Positions 26,784 through 36,546 of a stretch of 64,000 bases of DNA are shown here, one piece after another. The notes under the pieces are model-generated. The model saw only the letters and a list, made by a program, of their open reading frames with translations, did no database searches and was not told the origin of the DNA. The position numbers and the translations under genes are program-made. How positions within the stretch are numbered: position 1 is the first letter of the stretch; each line of letters opens with the position of its first letter. Source of the stretch: Nocardioides baekrokdamisoli (GTDB lineage Bacteria > Actinomycetota > Actinomycetes > Propionibacteriales > Nocardioidaceae); NCBI RefSeq assembly GCF_003945325.1, contig NZ_AP019307.1, positions 2,108,001 through 2,172,000 on the forward strand. Direction: 5' to 3'.

Positions 26784-27924
26784 CATCATTCCGATCGGCA
26801 CCGGCGGCCGACCCGGCAGAGGATCCGGGCGTACGTCCTCCGCCGCGGCCCGTGGCCTCGCGGCGACCCAGGCATCGCGCACCTCGAAGCCCACACCCAA
26901 GGTCATCGACGCCGAACCGATCATCGCTCCGGCGCCGGCCAAGCCGATCATCCAGGCCGCCGAGCCGGGTGTCACTGCCGCACAGCTCGCCGCGGAGCCG
27001 GCACGGACCAAGGACCGCAGCCCGCTCGGCGGCATCCCGTTGGCCGACTGGCAGCACGCGATCCGTACCGGTGCCGCCGAAGTGTTCGGCGAAGGCTGGG
27101 AGCCGCAACTCGCGAGCTTCCTCGCCTTCCTGCGGCGTCGGCTGAGCGGGGCGTACGAAGTCGACGAGTTCGGGTTCGACCGCGACATCGCCGAGCGGCT
27201 CGTGCTGGCGATCCTGCGTCCGCTGAAGGAGAAGTGGTTCCGCGTCGAGGTCCGGGGTGTGGACAACATCCCCGCCGAGGGCGGCGCGCTGATCGTCTCC
27301 AACCACTCCGGCACCTTGCCGATGGATGGCCTGATGACCATGGTCTCGATCCACGATCACGCAGGTCGCGACCTGCGCCCGCTGGGTGCCGACCTCGTCT
27401 TCCGGTCGCCGTTCGTCGGCGCCATCGCCCGCAAGGCCGGCGCCACTCTCGCCTGCAGCGAGGACGCCGAGCGGATGCTCAGCAAGGGCGAACTCGTGGG
27501 TGTCTGGCCCGAGGGATTCAAGGGCATCGGCAAGCCGTACGCCGAGCGATACAAGCTGCAGCGATTCGGTCGCGGTGGCTTCGTCTCGGCGGCGATCCGG
27601 ACCGGCGTACCGATCATCCCGCTGTCCGTCGTCGGTGCCGAGGAGATCTACCCGCTCGTCGGCAACGTCCCCGCGTTGGCCAAGCTCCTCGGCCTGCCGT
27701 ACCTGCCGATCACGCCGTTCTTCCCGCTGCTCGGGCCGCTCGGACTCGTACCGCTTCCCTCCAAGTGGCTGATGGAGTTCGGCGAACCGATCCGCACCGA
27801 TGAGTTCGATGCCGGCGCGGCCGACGACCCGATGCTCGTCTTCAACGTGACCGACCAGGTGCGCGAGTCGATCCAGCAGACGCTGTATTCACTGCTGATG
27901 CAGAGGCAGTCGGTCTTCAGGTAA
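26776..27924 (+). CDS. lysophospholipid acyltransferase-family protein (PlsC/DAGAT-like)
   Basis: A 382-residue protein. Residues 1-~100 are low-complexity Ala/Pro/Lys (PRGTGG-type linker) and probably disordered. The acyltransferase core starts at IPAEGGALIVSNHSGTLPMDG (near residue 170), with the catalytic His and a shifted Asp (NHSGTLPMD), a variant seen in the phytol/diacylglycerol acyltransferase-like branch. VGVWPEGFKGIGK with its Glu-Gly is the substrate site, and GVPIIPLSVVGAEEIYP the late motif. It matches Rv0502, next to the epimerase. Likely peripheral membrane enzyme of lipid synthesis. GTG start; stop overlap with no terminator visible in the 38-bp convergent gap. Confidence 0.85.
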   Translation: MADIIPIGTGGRPGRGSGRTSSAAARGLAATQASRTSKPTPKVIDAEPIIAPAPAKPIIQAAEPGVTAAQLAAEPARTKDRSPLGGIPLADWQHAIRTGAAEVFGEGWEPQLASFLAFLRRRLSGAYEVDEFGFDRDIAERLVLAILRPLKEKWFRVEVRGVDNIPAEGGALIVSNHSGTLPMDGLMTMVSIHDHAGRDLRPLGADLVFRSPFVGAIARKAGATLACSEDAERMLSKGELVGVWPEGFKGIGKPYAERYKLQRFGRGGFVSAAIRTGVPIIPLSVVGAEEIYPLVGNVPALAKLLGLPYLPITPFFPLLGPLGLVPLPSKWLMEFGEPIRTDEFDAGAADDPMLVFNVTDQVRESIQQTLYSLLMQRQSVFR

Positions 27925-27962
27925 TCAGCCCACGCCGCTTGGACGAGGCGGCCGCAGAGGCG

Positions 27963-28886
27963 TCAGAACGGCAGGGTCGGAAGGACGGTCGGCAGCGGAA
28001 CCGAGGGCGTCGGCAGCGGCGGAACCGTCGGGAGCCCGGTCGTCGAGGGCGTGGGTGTCGGGGTCGCCGGCACCGAAGCTGGCGGAGTGATCACCGGAAC
28101 AGGTGGCGTCGAACTCCCCTGCGGGGTCGGGGAACCCGACCCGCTGCTGGGCTGCACCGTCGTGGGTACGTGAACCAGAGGCGCGACCGAGCTCGGCACC
28201 TGCAGCGGCGGGAGGCCGCACGTGGGACAGGCCGACTCTGCCGTCGTCGCGATGTCCACCAGCGTCTGAAGGGTCTCGGCATACAGAGGGGCCAGGCTCG
28301 TAGGGATCTGGGTGTGCAGCGCCGCCAACTCTGAGATCGCGGAGACCGCGAAGTCGTGCAACTCACGGATGGCCTGCGGGTTGCGTCCCGATCCGTACGC
28401 GGCGACCAGCATGTCGCGCAACTGGAGCGCCTGCGCGCGCAGCGAGGTCAGGCTCGCGGCGGACGGCTTGCCCGTCCGAATCTTCTCTGTGACGTCGGCC
28501 AACTGCGCGTGGACCGTCGACAGCTCCGAGGCGGCCGTGGACGGCGAGGCGCTGAGAGGCGTGTGCGGACTGGTCTGCAGCCCGGTGACGGCGAAGGCGA
28601 CGCCGCCGGTGGCGAGCGCCACGGCAGCGGCAGGTGCGGCGATCGTCCAGCGCCGCTTCTTGCGGCGAGAGGGGTGGATCGGGGGCCCGGGTGCCAGCGC
28701 GCCCTCCCGAGCGGCCTGCAGCAGCGACGCCCGCAGGTCGGCGCTGAACCCTGTATCAGGACGTACGTCACGCGACGAGAGAGCCGCCGTCAGCGCCAGT
28801 TCGCTCGCGTACGCGTCGTCGGAGGAACCGCCGCGCAGGGCGCGGTCGAACTCCTCTGCTTCGCGGGCGATACGGGTGAACTTCAC
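27963..28886 (-). CDS. DUF5667-type membrane protein, probable anti-sigma partner of the upstream ECF factor
   Basis: The 307-residue protein has a cytosolic N-terminus (residues 1-79, starting MKFTRIAREAEEFDRALRGG), one membrane segment at ~80-103 ([20 protein letters not shown]), a helical extracytoplasmic domain (~110-225, ELSTVHAQLADVTEKIRTGK) and a ~80-residue Pro/Thr/Ser/Val tail (VPATPTPTPSTTGLPTVPPL). This is the plan of RsbN-like anti-sigma factors adjacent to BldN in Streptomyces. It starts 64 bases after the sigma gene on the same strand. The anti-sigma role is inferred from neighbour and architecture; no zinc anti-sigma motif is present. Confidence 0.7.
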   Translation of the reverse strand: MKFTRIAREAEEFDRALRGGSSDDAYASELALTAALSSRDVRPDTGFSADLRASLLQAAREGALAPGPPIHPSRRKKRRWTIAAPAAAVALATGGVAFAVTGLQTSPHTPLSASPSTAASELSTVHAQLADVTEKIRTGKPSAASLTSLRAQALQLRDMLVAAYGSGRNPQAIRELHDFAVSAISELAALHTQIPTSLAPLYAETLQTLVDIATTAESACPTCGLPPLQVPSSVAPLVHVPTTVQPSSGSGSPTPQGSSTPPVPVITPPASVPATPTPTPSTTGLPTVPPLPTPSVPLPTVLPTLPF

Positions 28887-28950
28887 TTCTCGGACCTCTG
28901 TTCGGGGGCTCGTCCAGCCAACGAGGCCGGCACCGTCCGGGTTACGTCAC

Positions 28951-29520
28951 TCATCGCTGATCCGCCGGCATTGCCTTGGCCAGATTGCGTACGGCGCGCA
29001 ACTGCAACTGCTTGACCGCGCCCTCGCTGCGGCCCAGGACCTCCGCCGTCTCGGCGATCGACAGGGACTGGAGGAACCGCATGATGACGCAGTCGCGCTG
29101 GTCCTGCGGCAGGTCTGCCAGTGCGATGAACAGCGCCTCGGTCGTCAATGATCGGAGAACGTCGGTCTCGGGGCCGTCGACATCGCCTTCGTGGAAGCCC
29201 ATGTCGTCGGTGGTGAGTTCGAGGCGCGTACGCGCCGCCTTGAAGTGATCCGCGGCCAGGTTGCGTGCGATCGTCGTCAGCCACGCTCCGAAGTCGCGCC
29301 CCTGCCACGTGAAGCTCGACAGCGAGCGCAATGCCCGGAAGAAGGTCTCCGAGGTGAGGTCCTCGGCCAGCGGTCGCGAGCGAGTTCGATAGAAGAGGAA
29401 CCGGTAGATCGAGGGCTGGTAGTGGTCGTACAACTGCCCGAAAGCCTCGGCATCGCCACCCCTGGCGAGTTCGACCAGGGCCGTGATCCGGGGCTGGTGC
29501 TCGGTGTGAGGGGGAGCCAC
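28951..29520 (-). CDS. ECF RNA polymerase sigma factor, BldN-like
   Basis: A 189-residue ECF sigma factor. Region 2 is FGQLYDHYQPSIYRFLFYRT followed by AEDLTSETFFRALRSLSSFTW, and region 4 is ALADLPQDQRDCVIMRFLQS with AEVLGRSEGAVKQLQLRAVR. The closest known type is BldN of Streptomyces, which controls aerial development; the pairing with a DUF5667 partner and position near HAD, glutaredoxin, rex and hemA agree. GTG 29520 is used; the frame is open upstream and an N-terminal extension, as in BldN, cannot be excluded. The 146-bp gap upstream shows no other clear feature. Confidence 0.85.
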   Translation of the reverse strand: MAPPHTEHQPRITALVELARGGDAEAFGQLYDHYQPSIYRFLFYRTRSRPLAEDLTSETFFRALRSLSSFTWQGRDFGAWLTTIARNLAADHFKAARTRLELTTDDMGFHEGDVDGPETDVLRSLTTEALFIALADLPQDQRDCVIMRFLQSLSIAETAEVLGRSEGAVKQLQLRAVRNLAKAMPADQR

Positions 29521-29666
29521 TTCGAGGGCCTGGTCACGCTGTCCTTGCGCGCCTGAGCCGAGCGCGGCGTGGCCGTGCTCATTGTCGGCAGCGTGCGGCG
29601 TCGACAGGAGGTCCCTCCAAGCCCGAAGTGGTGTGGTTACTCTACGCGGCTGCGCACGTCACGAGC

Positions 29667-30566
29667 TCAGTCGCGCCGTCCGCGGAAGGCGGCGCCAGTC
29701 GCCACCGCTCCAGCTGCGGCACCACCGACGGCGGCCGCAATGAAGCCGGCCTTCGCGACCTTCCGACCGCTGCGGTAGTCACGGATCCGCCAGCCCATCG
29801 CGCGTGCGTGGGCCCTCAGCTTCGCATCCGGGTTGACGGCGCACGGGTCGCCGACGAGTGACAACATCGGCAGGTCGTTGGAGGAGTCGGAGTACGCCGA
29901 GCACAGGGACAGGTCGAGGCCTTCACGTGCAGCGATCGCCTTGATGGCCTCCGCCTTGGCCGGCCCGTGCAGCAGGTCACCGACGAGCGCGCCGGTGTAG
30001 ACGCCGTCGATGTGCTCCGCGACAGTGCCCAGGGCTCCGGTGAGGCCAAGACGTCGAGCGATGATCTGGGCGATCTCGATCGGTGCCGCGGTCACCAACC
30101 AGACCTGGTCGCCCTTGTCTAGGTGCAGCTGGGCGAGGGCGCGCGTACCCGGCCAGATCCTGGTCGCCATGATCTCGTCGAAGATCTCCTCGCCGACATC
30201 GATGACCTCGCTGACCTTGTGGCCCTTGATGAACGCCAGGGCCTCGGTACGCGCCTCAGCGATGTGGGCCGGGTCCTCGCCGACCACCCGGAAGTACATC
30301 TGCTTGTAGAGCGCGCTGACGATGTCCTTGGTGGTGAAGAACTTGCGCTGATAGAGCCCGCGGGCGAAGTGGAAGATCGTCGCGCCCTGCATGACGGTGT
30401 TGTCGACGTCGAAGAACGCCGCCTGTCCCGATCCGGGCTCGTCGGCCAGGGCGACCTCGACCTCGGCTGCGGCGGCGGCCGCCTCGCCTGCGAGCACGCT
30501 GCGTCGCTTCAGATCGAGGCGTCGGGCCTCGTCACGCTTGCGCTGGCGTTCCCGCTCGGTGCTCAC
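29667..30566 (-). CDS. HAD-superfamily IB hydrolase (SerB1-like)
   Basis: A 299-residue HAD phosphatase. Residues 1-50 are charged (VSTERERQRKRDEARRLD), then AAFFDVDNTVMQGATIFHFA is motif I with the two Asp, WLVTAAPIEIAQIIARRLG is motif II (Thr), and SLCSAYSDSSNDLPMLSLVG is motif III/IV with the metal-binding Asp pair. The last ~30 residues are a hydrophobic Ala/Gly helix (FIAAAVGGAAAGAVATGAAF), suggesting a membrane tail. It corresponds to Rv0505c. Serine phosphatase activity is uncertain, since this subfamily also includes lipid phosphatases. GTG 30566 is chosen; the open frame further up overlaps the divergent glutaredoxin gene. Confidence 0.85.
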   Translation of the reverse strand: MSTERERQRKRDEARRLDLKRRSVLAGEAAAAAAEVEVALADEPGSGQAAFFDVDNTVMQGATIFHFARGLYQRKFFTTKDIVSALYKQMYFRVVGEDPAHIAEARTEALAFIKGHKVSEVIDVGEEIFDEIMATRIWPGTRALAQLHLDKGDQVWLVTAAPIEIAQIIARRLGLTGALGTVAEHIDGVYTGALVGDLLHGPAKAEAIKAIAAREGLDLSLCSAYSDSSNDLPMLSLVGDPCAVNPDAKLRAHARAMGWRIRDYRSGRKVAKAGFIAAAVGGAAAGAVATGAAFRGRRD

Positions 30567-30600
30567 ACGCCCAACAGTAGTGCGAGAGACTAGGAGCCCT

Positions 30601-30840
30601 ATGGAACCCCGCGTCACTCTGTACTCGCGTCCCGGCTGCCACCTCTGTGAGCAGGCCCGCGCCGTGATCGAGCGCGTCTGCGCCGACACCGGCGAGGCGT
30701 ACGTGGAGGTCTTCATCGATGACGACCCGGCACTGGTCGAACGGTTCACCAACGAGGTGCCGGTGACGTACGTGGACGGCCAGCAGCACGACTTCTGGCG
30801 GGTCTCGGAGGAGCGCCTCCGCGAAGCGCTCGCGCGCTGA
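30601..30840 (+). CDS. glutaredoxin-like protein
   Basis: A 79-residue thioredoxin-fold redoxin. The active site is YSRPGCHLCEQARAVIERV, a CHLC dithiol near residue 13, and NEVPVTYVDGQQHDFWRV contains the cis-Pro loop. It is the counterpart of Rv0508 upstream of hemA. The start ATG 30601 follows CTAGGAG. It is divergent from the HAD gene with a 34-bp shared control region and precedes rex by 133 bp. Confidence 0.88.
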   Translation: MEPRVTLYSRPGCHLCEQARAVIERVCADTGEAYVEVFIDDDPALVERFTNEVPVTYVDGQQHDFWRVSEERLREALAR

Positions 30841-30973
30841 GCCCGTTACCCCGATTTCCTGAGCGTTCCGGACCACGTCTCATCCGTGGACGACGAATTT
30901 TTCCCAATCGCACAAAGTCCTTACAGTGAGTTGACGGCCCTGTGAGTGGGGCCGCGAGAGATGTGAGAGCGAC

Positions 30974-31660
30974 GTGTCGGGACTTGAAGCATCCGGCTCC
31001 CCGCTGAGGGAGATCCCGGAAGCCACGGTTGCTCGGTTGCCGATGTATCTCCGGGCGCTCAACGCCCTTGCCGACGGCGAGCGTCTCGTCTGCTCGAGCG
31101 ATGAGCTCGCCGCCGCTGCCGGCGTGAACGCGGCCAAGCTTCGCAAGGACCTCTCCTACCTCGGCTCGTACGGCACCCGCGGCGTCGGATACGACGTCGA
31201 ACTGCTCCGGTTCCACATCGCGCGCGAGATCGGCATCACCCAGGACTGGTCGGTCGTCATCGTCGGTGCCGGTCACCTCGGGCAGGCGCTCGCAGGCTTC
31301 TCCGGATTCACCAGTCGCGGGTTTGAGATCGTCGCTCTTCTCGACGCCGACCCGACGCTGGCCGGTCAGCAGATCGCCGGCGTACCGATCCATGACTTCG
31401 CCGACATGCCGGCGATCGTGGCGGAGCGGCGGGTGACCATCGGCGTCATCGCGGTCCCGGCCGCGGCTGCCCAGCAGGTCACCGACGACCTGGTCGCCGC
31501 GGGCGTCACCAGCATCCTCAACTTCGCCCCGGCCGTGCTTTCGGTGCCCACCGGCGTCGACGTACGCAAGGTGGACCTTTCCAGCGAGCTGCAGATCCTG
31601 GCGTACCACGAGTCCCGCAAGGGTGCGGCGGCCGACAACGGTGCGGAGGCGACGGCATGA
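30974..31660 (+). CDS. rex: redox-sensing transcriptional repressor Rex
   Basis: Senses the NADH/NAD ratio and represses respiratory genes when NADH is low. The 228-residue protein has an N-terminal winged helix (ATVARLPMYLRALNALADGE, then LAAAAGVNAAKLRKDLSYLG with SYGTRGVGYDV) and a Rossmann domain starting VVIVGAGHLGQALAG near residue 92, with DADPTLAGQQIAGVPIHD. GTG start. The 133-bp upstream region holds a -10-like TACAGT (30924-30929) but no full Rex operator; only a CACAA half-site is visible at 30912-30916. It is coupled to hemA by ATGA, as in Streptomyces. A near-perfect operator for it lies before nuoA. Confidence 0.96.
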   Translation: MSGLEASGSPLREIPEATVARLPMYLRALNALADGERLVCSSDELAAAAGVNAAKLRKDLSYLGSYGTRGVGYDVELLRFHIAREIGITQDWSVVIVGAGHLGQALAGFSGFTSRGFEIVALLDADPTLAGQQIAGVPIHDFADMPAIVAERRVTIGVIAVPAAAAQQVTDDLVAAGVTSILNFAPAVLSVPTGVDVRKVDLSSELQILAYHESRKGAAADNGAEATA

Positions 31661-32940
31661 GCGTCCTCGTCGTCGGGATGAGCCACAACAGCGCACCGGT
31701 GGCGTTGCTGGAGACCGTCGCGCTGAGCGCCGACGACGTACGCAAACTCGCCGCCGACGTGGTGCACACCGATCACGTCACCGAGGCCACCGTCATCGCC
31801 ACCTGCAACCGCGTCGAGATCTACGCCGAGGTCGACCGGTTCCACGGCTCGGTCGAGGACGTGTCGCGTCTGCTCGTCGAGCGCGCGAACAGTTCCATCG
31901 ACTCGATGCTCCCGCACATCTACGTGCACTACGACGACGCCGCCGTCTCGCACCTCTTCCGGGTGGCCGCGGGTCTGGACTCGATGGCTGTCGGTGAGGC
32001 GCAGATCCTCGGACAGACTCGCCACGCGCTGCAGGTCGGTCAGGAGCAGGGCACGGTCGGGCCGGCGCTCAACACCTTGTTCCAACAGGCCTTGCGGGTT
32101 GGCAAGCGCAGTCACGCCGAGACCGACATCGACCGCGCCGCTCCCTCGCTGGTGAGCGCGTCGCTGGTCCGCGCCGAGAAGGTCGTGGGCCCCGTCGAGG
32201 GCCAGAAGGTCGTGGTCGTCGGGGCGGGCGGCATGGCGGGGTTGGCCGCTGCGACCGTCAGTCGTCTCAACCCGTCCGACCTCGTCATCGTGAACCGGAC
32301 TCGAGCTCGCGCGGACTCCCTGGCGAAGCTGCATGGTGGTCGCGCCGCGAACATCGTCGAGCTCGCGACCGAGATTGCCGACGCTGCCGTCGTGATCGCG
32401 TGTGCGGGCGCAAGGGGCGTACTCATCACCGCAGAGATGGTGGGAAGCCGTACGACCGCGTTCATCGACCTGGCGCTCCCGCACGACATCGACCCCGGGG
32501 TCGCCGACGTCGAAGGTGCGACCCTGATCGGGCTGGCGACGCTGGCCGAGGAACTGCACGCGAGCGAAGCCGCGACCGAGGTCGAAGCCGTGCGCGGCAT
32601 CGTCGCCCAGGAGGTCACTGCCTTCCTCGGTGCCCGCCAGCAGGCGGCAGTCACCCCGACCGTCGTGGCGCTCCGGTCGATGGCGACGAGCCTCGTCGAG
32701 GCCGAGATGGACCGACTCGATTCGCGGCTACCCGATCTGGCTGCGGACGTACGCGGTGAGGTCCTGCAGACCGTGCGCCGCGTCGTCGACAAGCTGCTCC
32801 ACGAGCCGACCGTGCGCGTCAAGGAACTGGCCAACCAGGCCGGCGGCGTCTCCTACGAGCGCGCGCTCGCCGAACTTTTCGCCCTCGACCCGGCCGCGGT
32901 CAGCGCCGTGTCCCGCCCCGACCTCGGGGAGGCTCAGTGA
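31657..32940 (+). CDS. hemA: glutamyl-tRNA reductase
   Basis: First committed step of C5-pathway tetrapyrrole synthesis, reducing glutamyl-tRNA(Glu) to glutamate-1-semialdehyde. The 427-residue protein has GMSHNSAPVALLE, TCNRVEIYAEVDRF with the catalytic Cys, VAAGLDSMAVGEAQILGQ, an NADPH-binding VVGAGGMAGLAAATV and the C-terminal dimerisation helix region. It overlaps rex at its start (ATGA) and hemC at its end, so Rex probably represses its own operon with heme synthesis. Confidence 0.97.
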   Translation: MSVLVVGMSHNSAPVALLETVALSADDVRKLAADVVHTDHVTEATVIATCNRVEIYAEVDRFHGSVEDVSRLLVERANSSIDSMLPHIYVHYDDAAVSHLFRVAAGLDSMAVGEAQILGQTRHALQVGQEQGTVGPALNTLFQQALRVGKRSHAETDIDRAAPSLVSASLVRAEKVVGPVEGQKVVVVGAGGMAGLAAATVSRLNPSDLVIVNRTRARADSLAKLHGGRAANIVELATEIADAAVVIACAGARGVLITAEMVGSRTTAFIDLALPHDIDPGVADVEGATLIGLATLAEELHASEAATEVEAVRGIVAQEVTAFLGARQQAAVTPTVVALRSMATSLVEAEMDRLDSRLPDLAADVRGEVLQTVRRVVDKLLHEPTVRVKELANQAGGVSYERALAELFALDPAAVSAVSRPDLGEAQ

Positions 32941-33920
32941 TGAACTTGCGTCTCGGCACCCGCGCCTCGCTGCTGGCCACCACGCAGGCCCGCACGATCG
33001 CTGACGAGTTGCGCGCGCTCGGCCACGACGTCGAGATGGTCGAGATCGTGTCCGAGGGCGACCTCACTCAGGCGGCCGGCACCTCGTTGGTGGGTTCAGC
33101 CACGGGTGTCTTCGTCAACGCCTTGCGGGACGCGTTGAACGACGGCCGGATCGATCTTGCGGTGCATTCGTTGAAGGACCTGCCCACCGCTCCGGCACCC
33201 GGCCTGGTGATCGCAGCGATCCCAGGCCGTGAGGACCCCGCTGACGCGGTCGTGGCCCGCGACGGCCTCGCGCTGGCAGACCTGCCGCTCGGTGCGCGCG
33301 TCGGCACCGGCTCGCCCCGCCGCATCTCCCAGATCGTCCGCCAGCGTCCCGACCTCGTCGTGGCCGGCGTCCGCGGCAACATCGACACCCGGATCAGCAA
33401 GGTGCACAGCGGCGAGTACGACGCGGTGATCCTGGCGCGGGCCGGACTGTCCCGGATCGGTCGCCTCGACCAGATCACCGAGGTCCTCGACCCACTCACG
33501 ATCCTGCCCGCACCCGGGCAGGGAGCACTGGCGGTGGAGTGTCGGGCGGACTCACCGGCAGCTGCCGCGATCGCCGCCCTCGACGACGCGCATACTCGCG
33601 CAGCCGTCACCGCCGAGCGGACGCTGCTCGCCGAACTCGAGGGCGGATGCAGCGCCCCGATCGGTGCGTACGCCCGGATCGACGGCGACCGGCTCCTCCT
33701 CGACGCGATCGCGCTCAGCCCTCAGGGGACGTACGCCATCCGCCAGTCCGCCGAGGGTGACGCCGCCGATGGCGCCGCACTCGGTGCCCGTCTGGCCCAG
33801 AACATGCTTGCCGCCGGCGCGAATTCGTTGTCGGACGAGCAGTCCCCGCAGCCGACTGCTGCGCAGTTGAACACCATGGGCGGCGCCGCCGCTCCCACAC
33901 AGGAAAGTGCACAGGCATGA
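32940..33920 (+). CDS. hemC: hydroxymethylbilane synthase (porphobilinogen deaminase)
   Basis: Polymerises four porphobilinogen into hydroxymethylbilane. Of 326 residues, the start LRLGTRASLLATTQARTIA, IDLAVHSLKDLPTAPAPGL, VGTGSPRRISQIVRQRPDL and LPAPGQGALAVECR are canonical, and the cofactor-binding Cys lies in LEGGCSAPIGAYA. The C-terminal ~40 residues beyond the usual fold are Ala/Gln-rich. Start at ATG 32940, overlapping the hemA stop; a GTG one codon earlier is equally in frame. The end overlaps the next gene by ATGA. Confidence 0.96.
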   Translation: MNLRLGTRASLLATTQARTIADELRALGHDVEMVEIVSEGDLTQAAGTSLVGSATGVFVNALRDALNDGRIDLAVHSLKDLPTAPAPGLVIAAIPGREDPADAVVARDGLALADLPLGARVGTGSPRRISQIVRQRPDLVVAGVRGNIDTRISKVHSGEYDAVILARAGLSRIGRLDQITEVLDPLTILPAPGQGALAVECRADSPAAAAIAALDDAHTRAAVTAERTLLAELEGGCSAPIGAYARIDGDRLLLDAIALSPQGTYAIRQSAEGDAADGAALGARLAQNMLAAGANSLSDEQSPQPTAAQLNTMGGAAAPTQESAQA

Positions 33921-35512
33921 GCGAACGTCGCGGATGGGTATCTTTCGTTGGCAGTGGGCCGGGGGACCCAGATTTGTTGACCGTACGCGCCACCGAACTC
34001 ATTCGGGCCGCCGATGTGGTGGTCATCGAGACCCCCGATCAGGCTGACCTGATCCGGTCCCTGCGAACGGACGACGTCGAGGTGATCGACGGTGGCTTCG
34101 GTGACGACGGCCAGCCGCTGCCGAATGCGGCGCGGGCGAAGGCCGTCGTCAAGGCCGCCAAGCGCGGTCTTCGCGTCGTACGCCTGATCGTCGGTGACCC
34201 GTTCCTGTACGCCAGCGGCCCGGAGGAGGCTCAGGCCTGCGCCAAGGCGGAGATCGGCTTCGAGATCGTCCCCGGTGTGTCCTCGGTGCACGCCGTCCCG
34301 GCGTACGCGGGCATCCCGCTCACGACCAAGGATCACCGTGAGATCACAGTGATCACGTGCGGCGAGAAGGTCGAGTGGAGTCGGTACGCCGACGACCGCA
34401 CGCTGGTGCTGCTGTCCGGTGTCTCGGTCATCGGTGACATCGCCGCTGACCTCATTGCTGCGGGCCGGCCGGCCACGACTCCTGTGTCCATGACGCGCGT
34501 CGGCACCACTTCGGAGCAGTCGACCGTCACGTCGACGCTCGAGCACATCGCCGCCGAGGCCCGCGCTGCCCGGATGACCGCACCTGCGGTCATCGTGATC
34601 GGCCAGGTCGTGTCGCTGCGGGACACGCTGTCGTGGTTCGAGACCAAGCCGCTCTTCGGCTGGCGCGTCCTGGTCCCGCGGACCAAGGAGCAGGCGCCGG
34701 CGCTCTCGGCCAAGCTGCGCGGACTCGGCGCGGTGCCGGAGGAGGTCCCGACCATCTCGGTCGAGCCGCCCCGGAACCCGCTGCAGATGGACAAGGCCGT
34801 ACGCGGCCTCGTCGAGGGTCGCTACGAGTGGGTGGCCTTCACCTCGGCCAACGCTGTGCGCGCGGTCCGCGAGAAGTTCGACGAGTACGGCCTGGACGCC
34901 CGCGCGTTCTCAGGACTGAAGATCGCCGCCGTGGGAGACAAGACGGCTTCGACGCTGCTCGACTGGGGCCTGCGCGCCGATCTCGTACCGGACTCGGAGA
35001 ACCAGTCGGCGGTCGGCCTCCTCGACGTCTTCCCGGAGTTCGATGAGCAACTCGATCCGATCAACCGGATCCTGCTGCCGCGTGCGGACATCGCCACCGA
35101 CACCCTGATCGCAGGGCTCGTCGAGCTCGGCTGGGAGTGCGACGACGTCACGGCGTACCGCACTGTGCGTGCGGCGCCGCCGCCCGCGCCGACCCGGGAC
35201 GCGATCAAGACCGGCAAGTTCGACGCCGTGCTGTTCACGTCCTCGAGTACGGTGCGCAACCTCGTCGGCATCGCCGGCAAGCCGCACCCCTCGACCGTGA
35301 TCGCGGTGATCGGTCCCGCGACTGCCCAGACGTGCGAGGAGCACGGGCTTCGCGTCGACGTGATGTCCCCGGAGCCCTCGGTGGAGGCGCTCACGGAGGC
35401 GTTGGCCGACTTCGGTGCCTCGCGGCGCCTCGCGATGATCGAGCAGGGTCTGCCGGTCACCAAGCCGTCGGAGCGCAAGCCGACGTCGCGTCGTCGCGCA
35501 GCGAGCAGCTGA
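33917..35512 (+). CDS. fused uroporphyrinogen-III C-methyltransferase / uroporphyrinogen-III synthase
   Basis: A 531-residue bifunctional protein. Residues ~1-250 are the SAM-dependent methyltransferase (CobA/SUMT type) with [29 protein letters not shown] and [20 protein letters not shown], leading to siroheme and cobalamin. Residues ~260-510 are the HemD domain ([67 protein letters not shown]) that closes hydroxymethylbilane to uroporphyrinogen III. The fusion is the usual actinobacterial form (hemD in Mycobacterium). Coupled by overlap to hemC; hemB follows 13 bases later with GAGGAG before it. Confidence 0.94.
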   Translation: MSERRGWVSFVGSGPGDPDLLTVRATELIRAADVVVIETPDQADLIRSLRTDDVEVIDGGFGDDGQPLPNAARAKAVVKAAKRGLRVVRLIVGDPFLYASGPEEAQACAKAEIGFEIVPGVSSVHAVPAYAGIPLTTKDHREITVITCGEKVEWSRYADDRTLVLLSGVSVIGDIAADLIAAGRPATTPVSMTRVGTTSEQSTVTSTLEHIAAEARAARMTAPAVIVIGQVVSLRDTLSWFETKPLFGWRVLVPRTKEQAPALSAKLRGLGAVPEEVPTISVEPPRNPLQMDKAVRGLVEGRYEWVAFTSANAVRAVREKFDEYGLDARAFSGLKIAAVGDKTASTLLDWGLRADLVPDSENQSAVGLLDVFPEFDEQLDPINRILLPRADIATDTLIAGLVELGWECDDVTAYRTVRAAPPPAPTRDAIKTGKFDAVLFTSSSTVRNLVGIAGKPHPSTVIAVIGPATAQTCEEHGLRVDVMSPEPSVEALTEALADFGASRRLAMIEQGLPVTKPSERKPTSRRRAASS

Positions 35513-35525
35513 GGAGCACAGTCTG

Positions 35526-36515
35526 ATGGCCACCCCACGGTTCCACCTGCCGGTCGTACGTCCGCGGCGACTGCGCGCCACGCCGGCGATGCGCCGGCTG
35601 GTGGCTGAGACCTCGGTGCGACCGCAGCAGCTGGTGCTGCCGGTGTTCGTCCGTGAAGGGGCGCTCGAGCCCACCGCGATCTCGTCGATGCCGGGGGTCG
35701 TCCAGCACACCCGCGAGTCGCTCAAGAGCGCGGTGGTGGAAGCGGCCGAGTTGGGTCTCGGTGGCGTGATGCTGTTCGGCGTCCCGGCGGCGAAGGACGC
35801 TGAGGGGTCAGGTGCGCTCGACCCGGACGGCATCCTCAATCGGGCGATCGCGGACGTACGCGGCGAGATCGGCGACGACCTGGTCGTGATGGCCGACCTG
35901 TGCCTGGACGAGTTCACCTCGCACGGCCACTGCGGTGTCCTGGATGCGCGCGGTCGGGTCGACAACGACGCCACGCTCTCGATCTACGCCGACATGGCCC
36001 GTTGCCTCGCCGAAGCCGGCGCGCACACCGTCGCGCCCAGCGGCATGATGGACGGCCAGGTCGCCGTGGTCAGGTCCGCCCTCGACATCGCGGGTCACTC
36101 CGACGTGTCGATCCTGGCGTACTCGGCGAAGTACGCGTCCGCGTTCTTCGGGCCGTTCCGCGAAGCGGTGAACTCCTCGCTCGAGGGTGACCGGAAGACG
36201 TACCAGCAGGACCCGGCCAACGCCCGCGAAGGTGTGCGCGAGGCCCTGATCGATGTCGAGGAGGGCGCCGACATGGTGATGGTGAAGCCGGCGCTCGCGT
36301 ACCTCGATGTCCTGCGCGACATCCGCGAGGCCGTCGACGTCCCGATCGCGGCCTACCAGGTGTCGGGGGAGTACGCGATGATCGCGGCCGCCGCCCAGAA
36401 CGGCTGGATCGACCGCGAGGCGGCGCTGCTCGAGTCGCTGACCTCGATCAGGCGTGCCGGCGCGGACGTGATCCTCACCTACGCGGCCGCGGAGATCGCT
36501 CCGCTGCTCGGCTGA
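35526..36515 (+). CDS. hemB: delta-aminolevulinic acid dehydratase (porphobilinogen synthase)
   Basis: Condenses two 5-aminolevulinate into porphobilinogen. At 329 residues it has the family length. Motifs: [37 protein letters not shown], metal site [20 protein letters not shown], the first Schiff-base Lys in [20 protein letters not shown] and the second in [17 protein letters not shown], and [15 protein letters not shown]. The [14 protein letters not shown] segment retains the cysteine pair of the zinc-type active site in part (one Cys in DLC, one in HGHCG). Confidence 0.97.
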   Translation: MATPRFHLPVVRPRRLRATPAMRRLVAETSVRPQQLVLPVFVREGALEPTAISSMPGVVQHTRESLKSAVVEAAELGLGGVMLFGVPAAKDAEGSGALDPDGILNRAIADVRGEIGDDLVVMADLCLDEFTSHGHCGVLDARGRVDNDATLSIYADMARCLAEAGAHTVAPSGMMDGQVAVVRSALDIAGHSDVSILAYSAKYASAFFGPFREAVNSSLEGDRKTYQQDPANAREGVREALIDVEEGADMVMVKPALAYLDVLRDIREAVDVPIAAYQVSGEYAMIAAAAQNGWIDREAALLESLTSIRRAGADVILTYAAAEIAPLLG

Positions 36516-36546
36516 GCGGCTTGGACCAACCAGAGAGACTCACGAC

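Noticed and set aside
30890..30930. Possible Rex operator upstream of rex
   Set aside because: Only a half-site (CACAA at 30912-30916, reading TTGTG on the other strand) is present; the second half does not match, unlike the site before nuoA.
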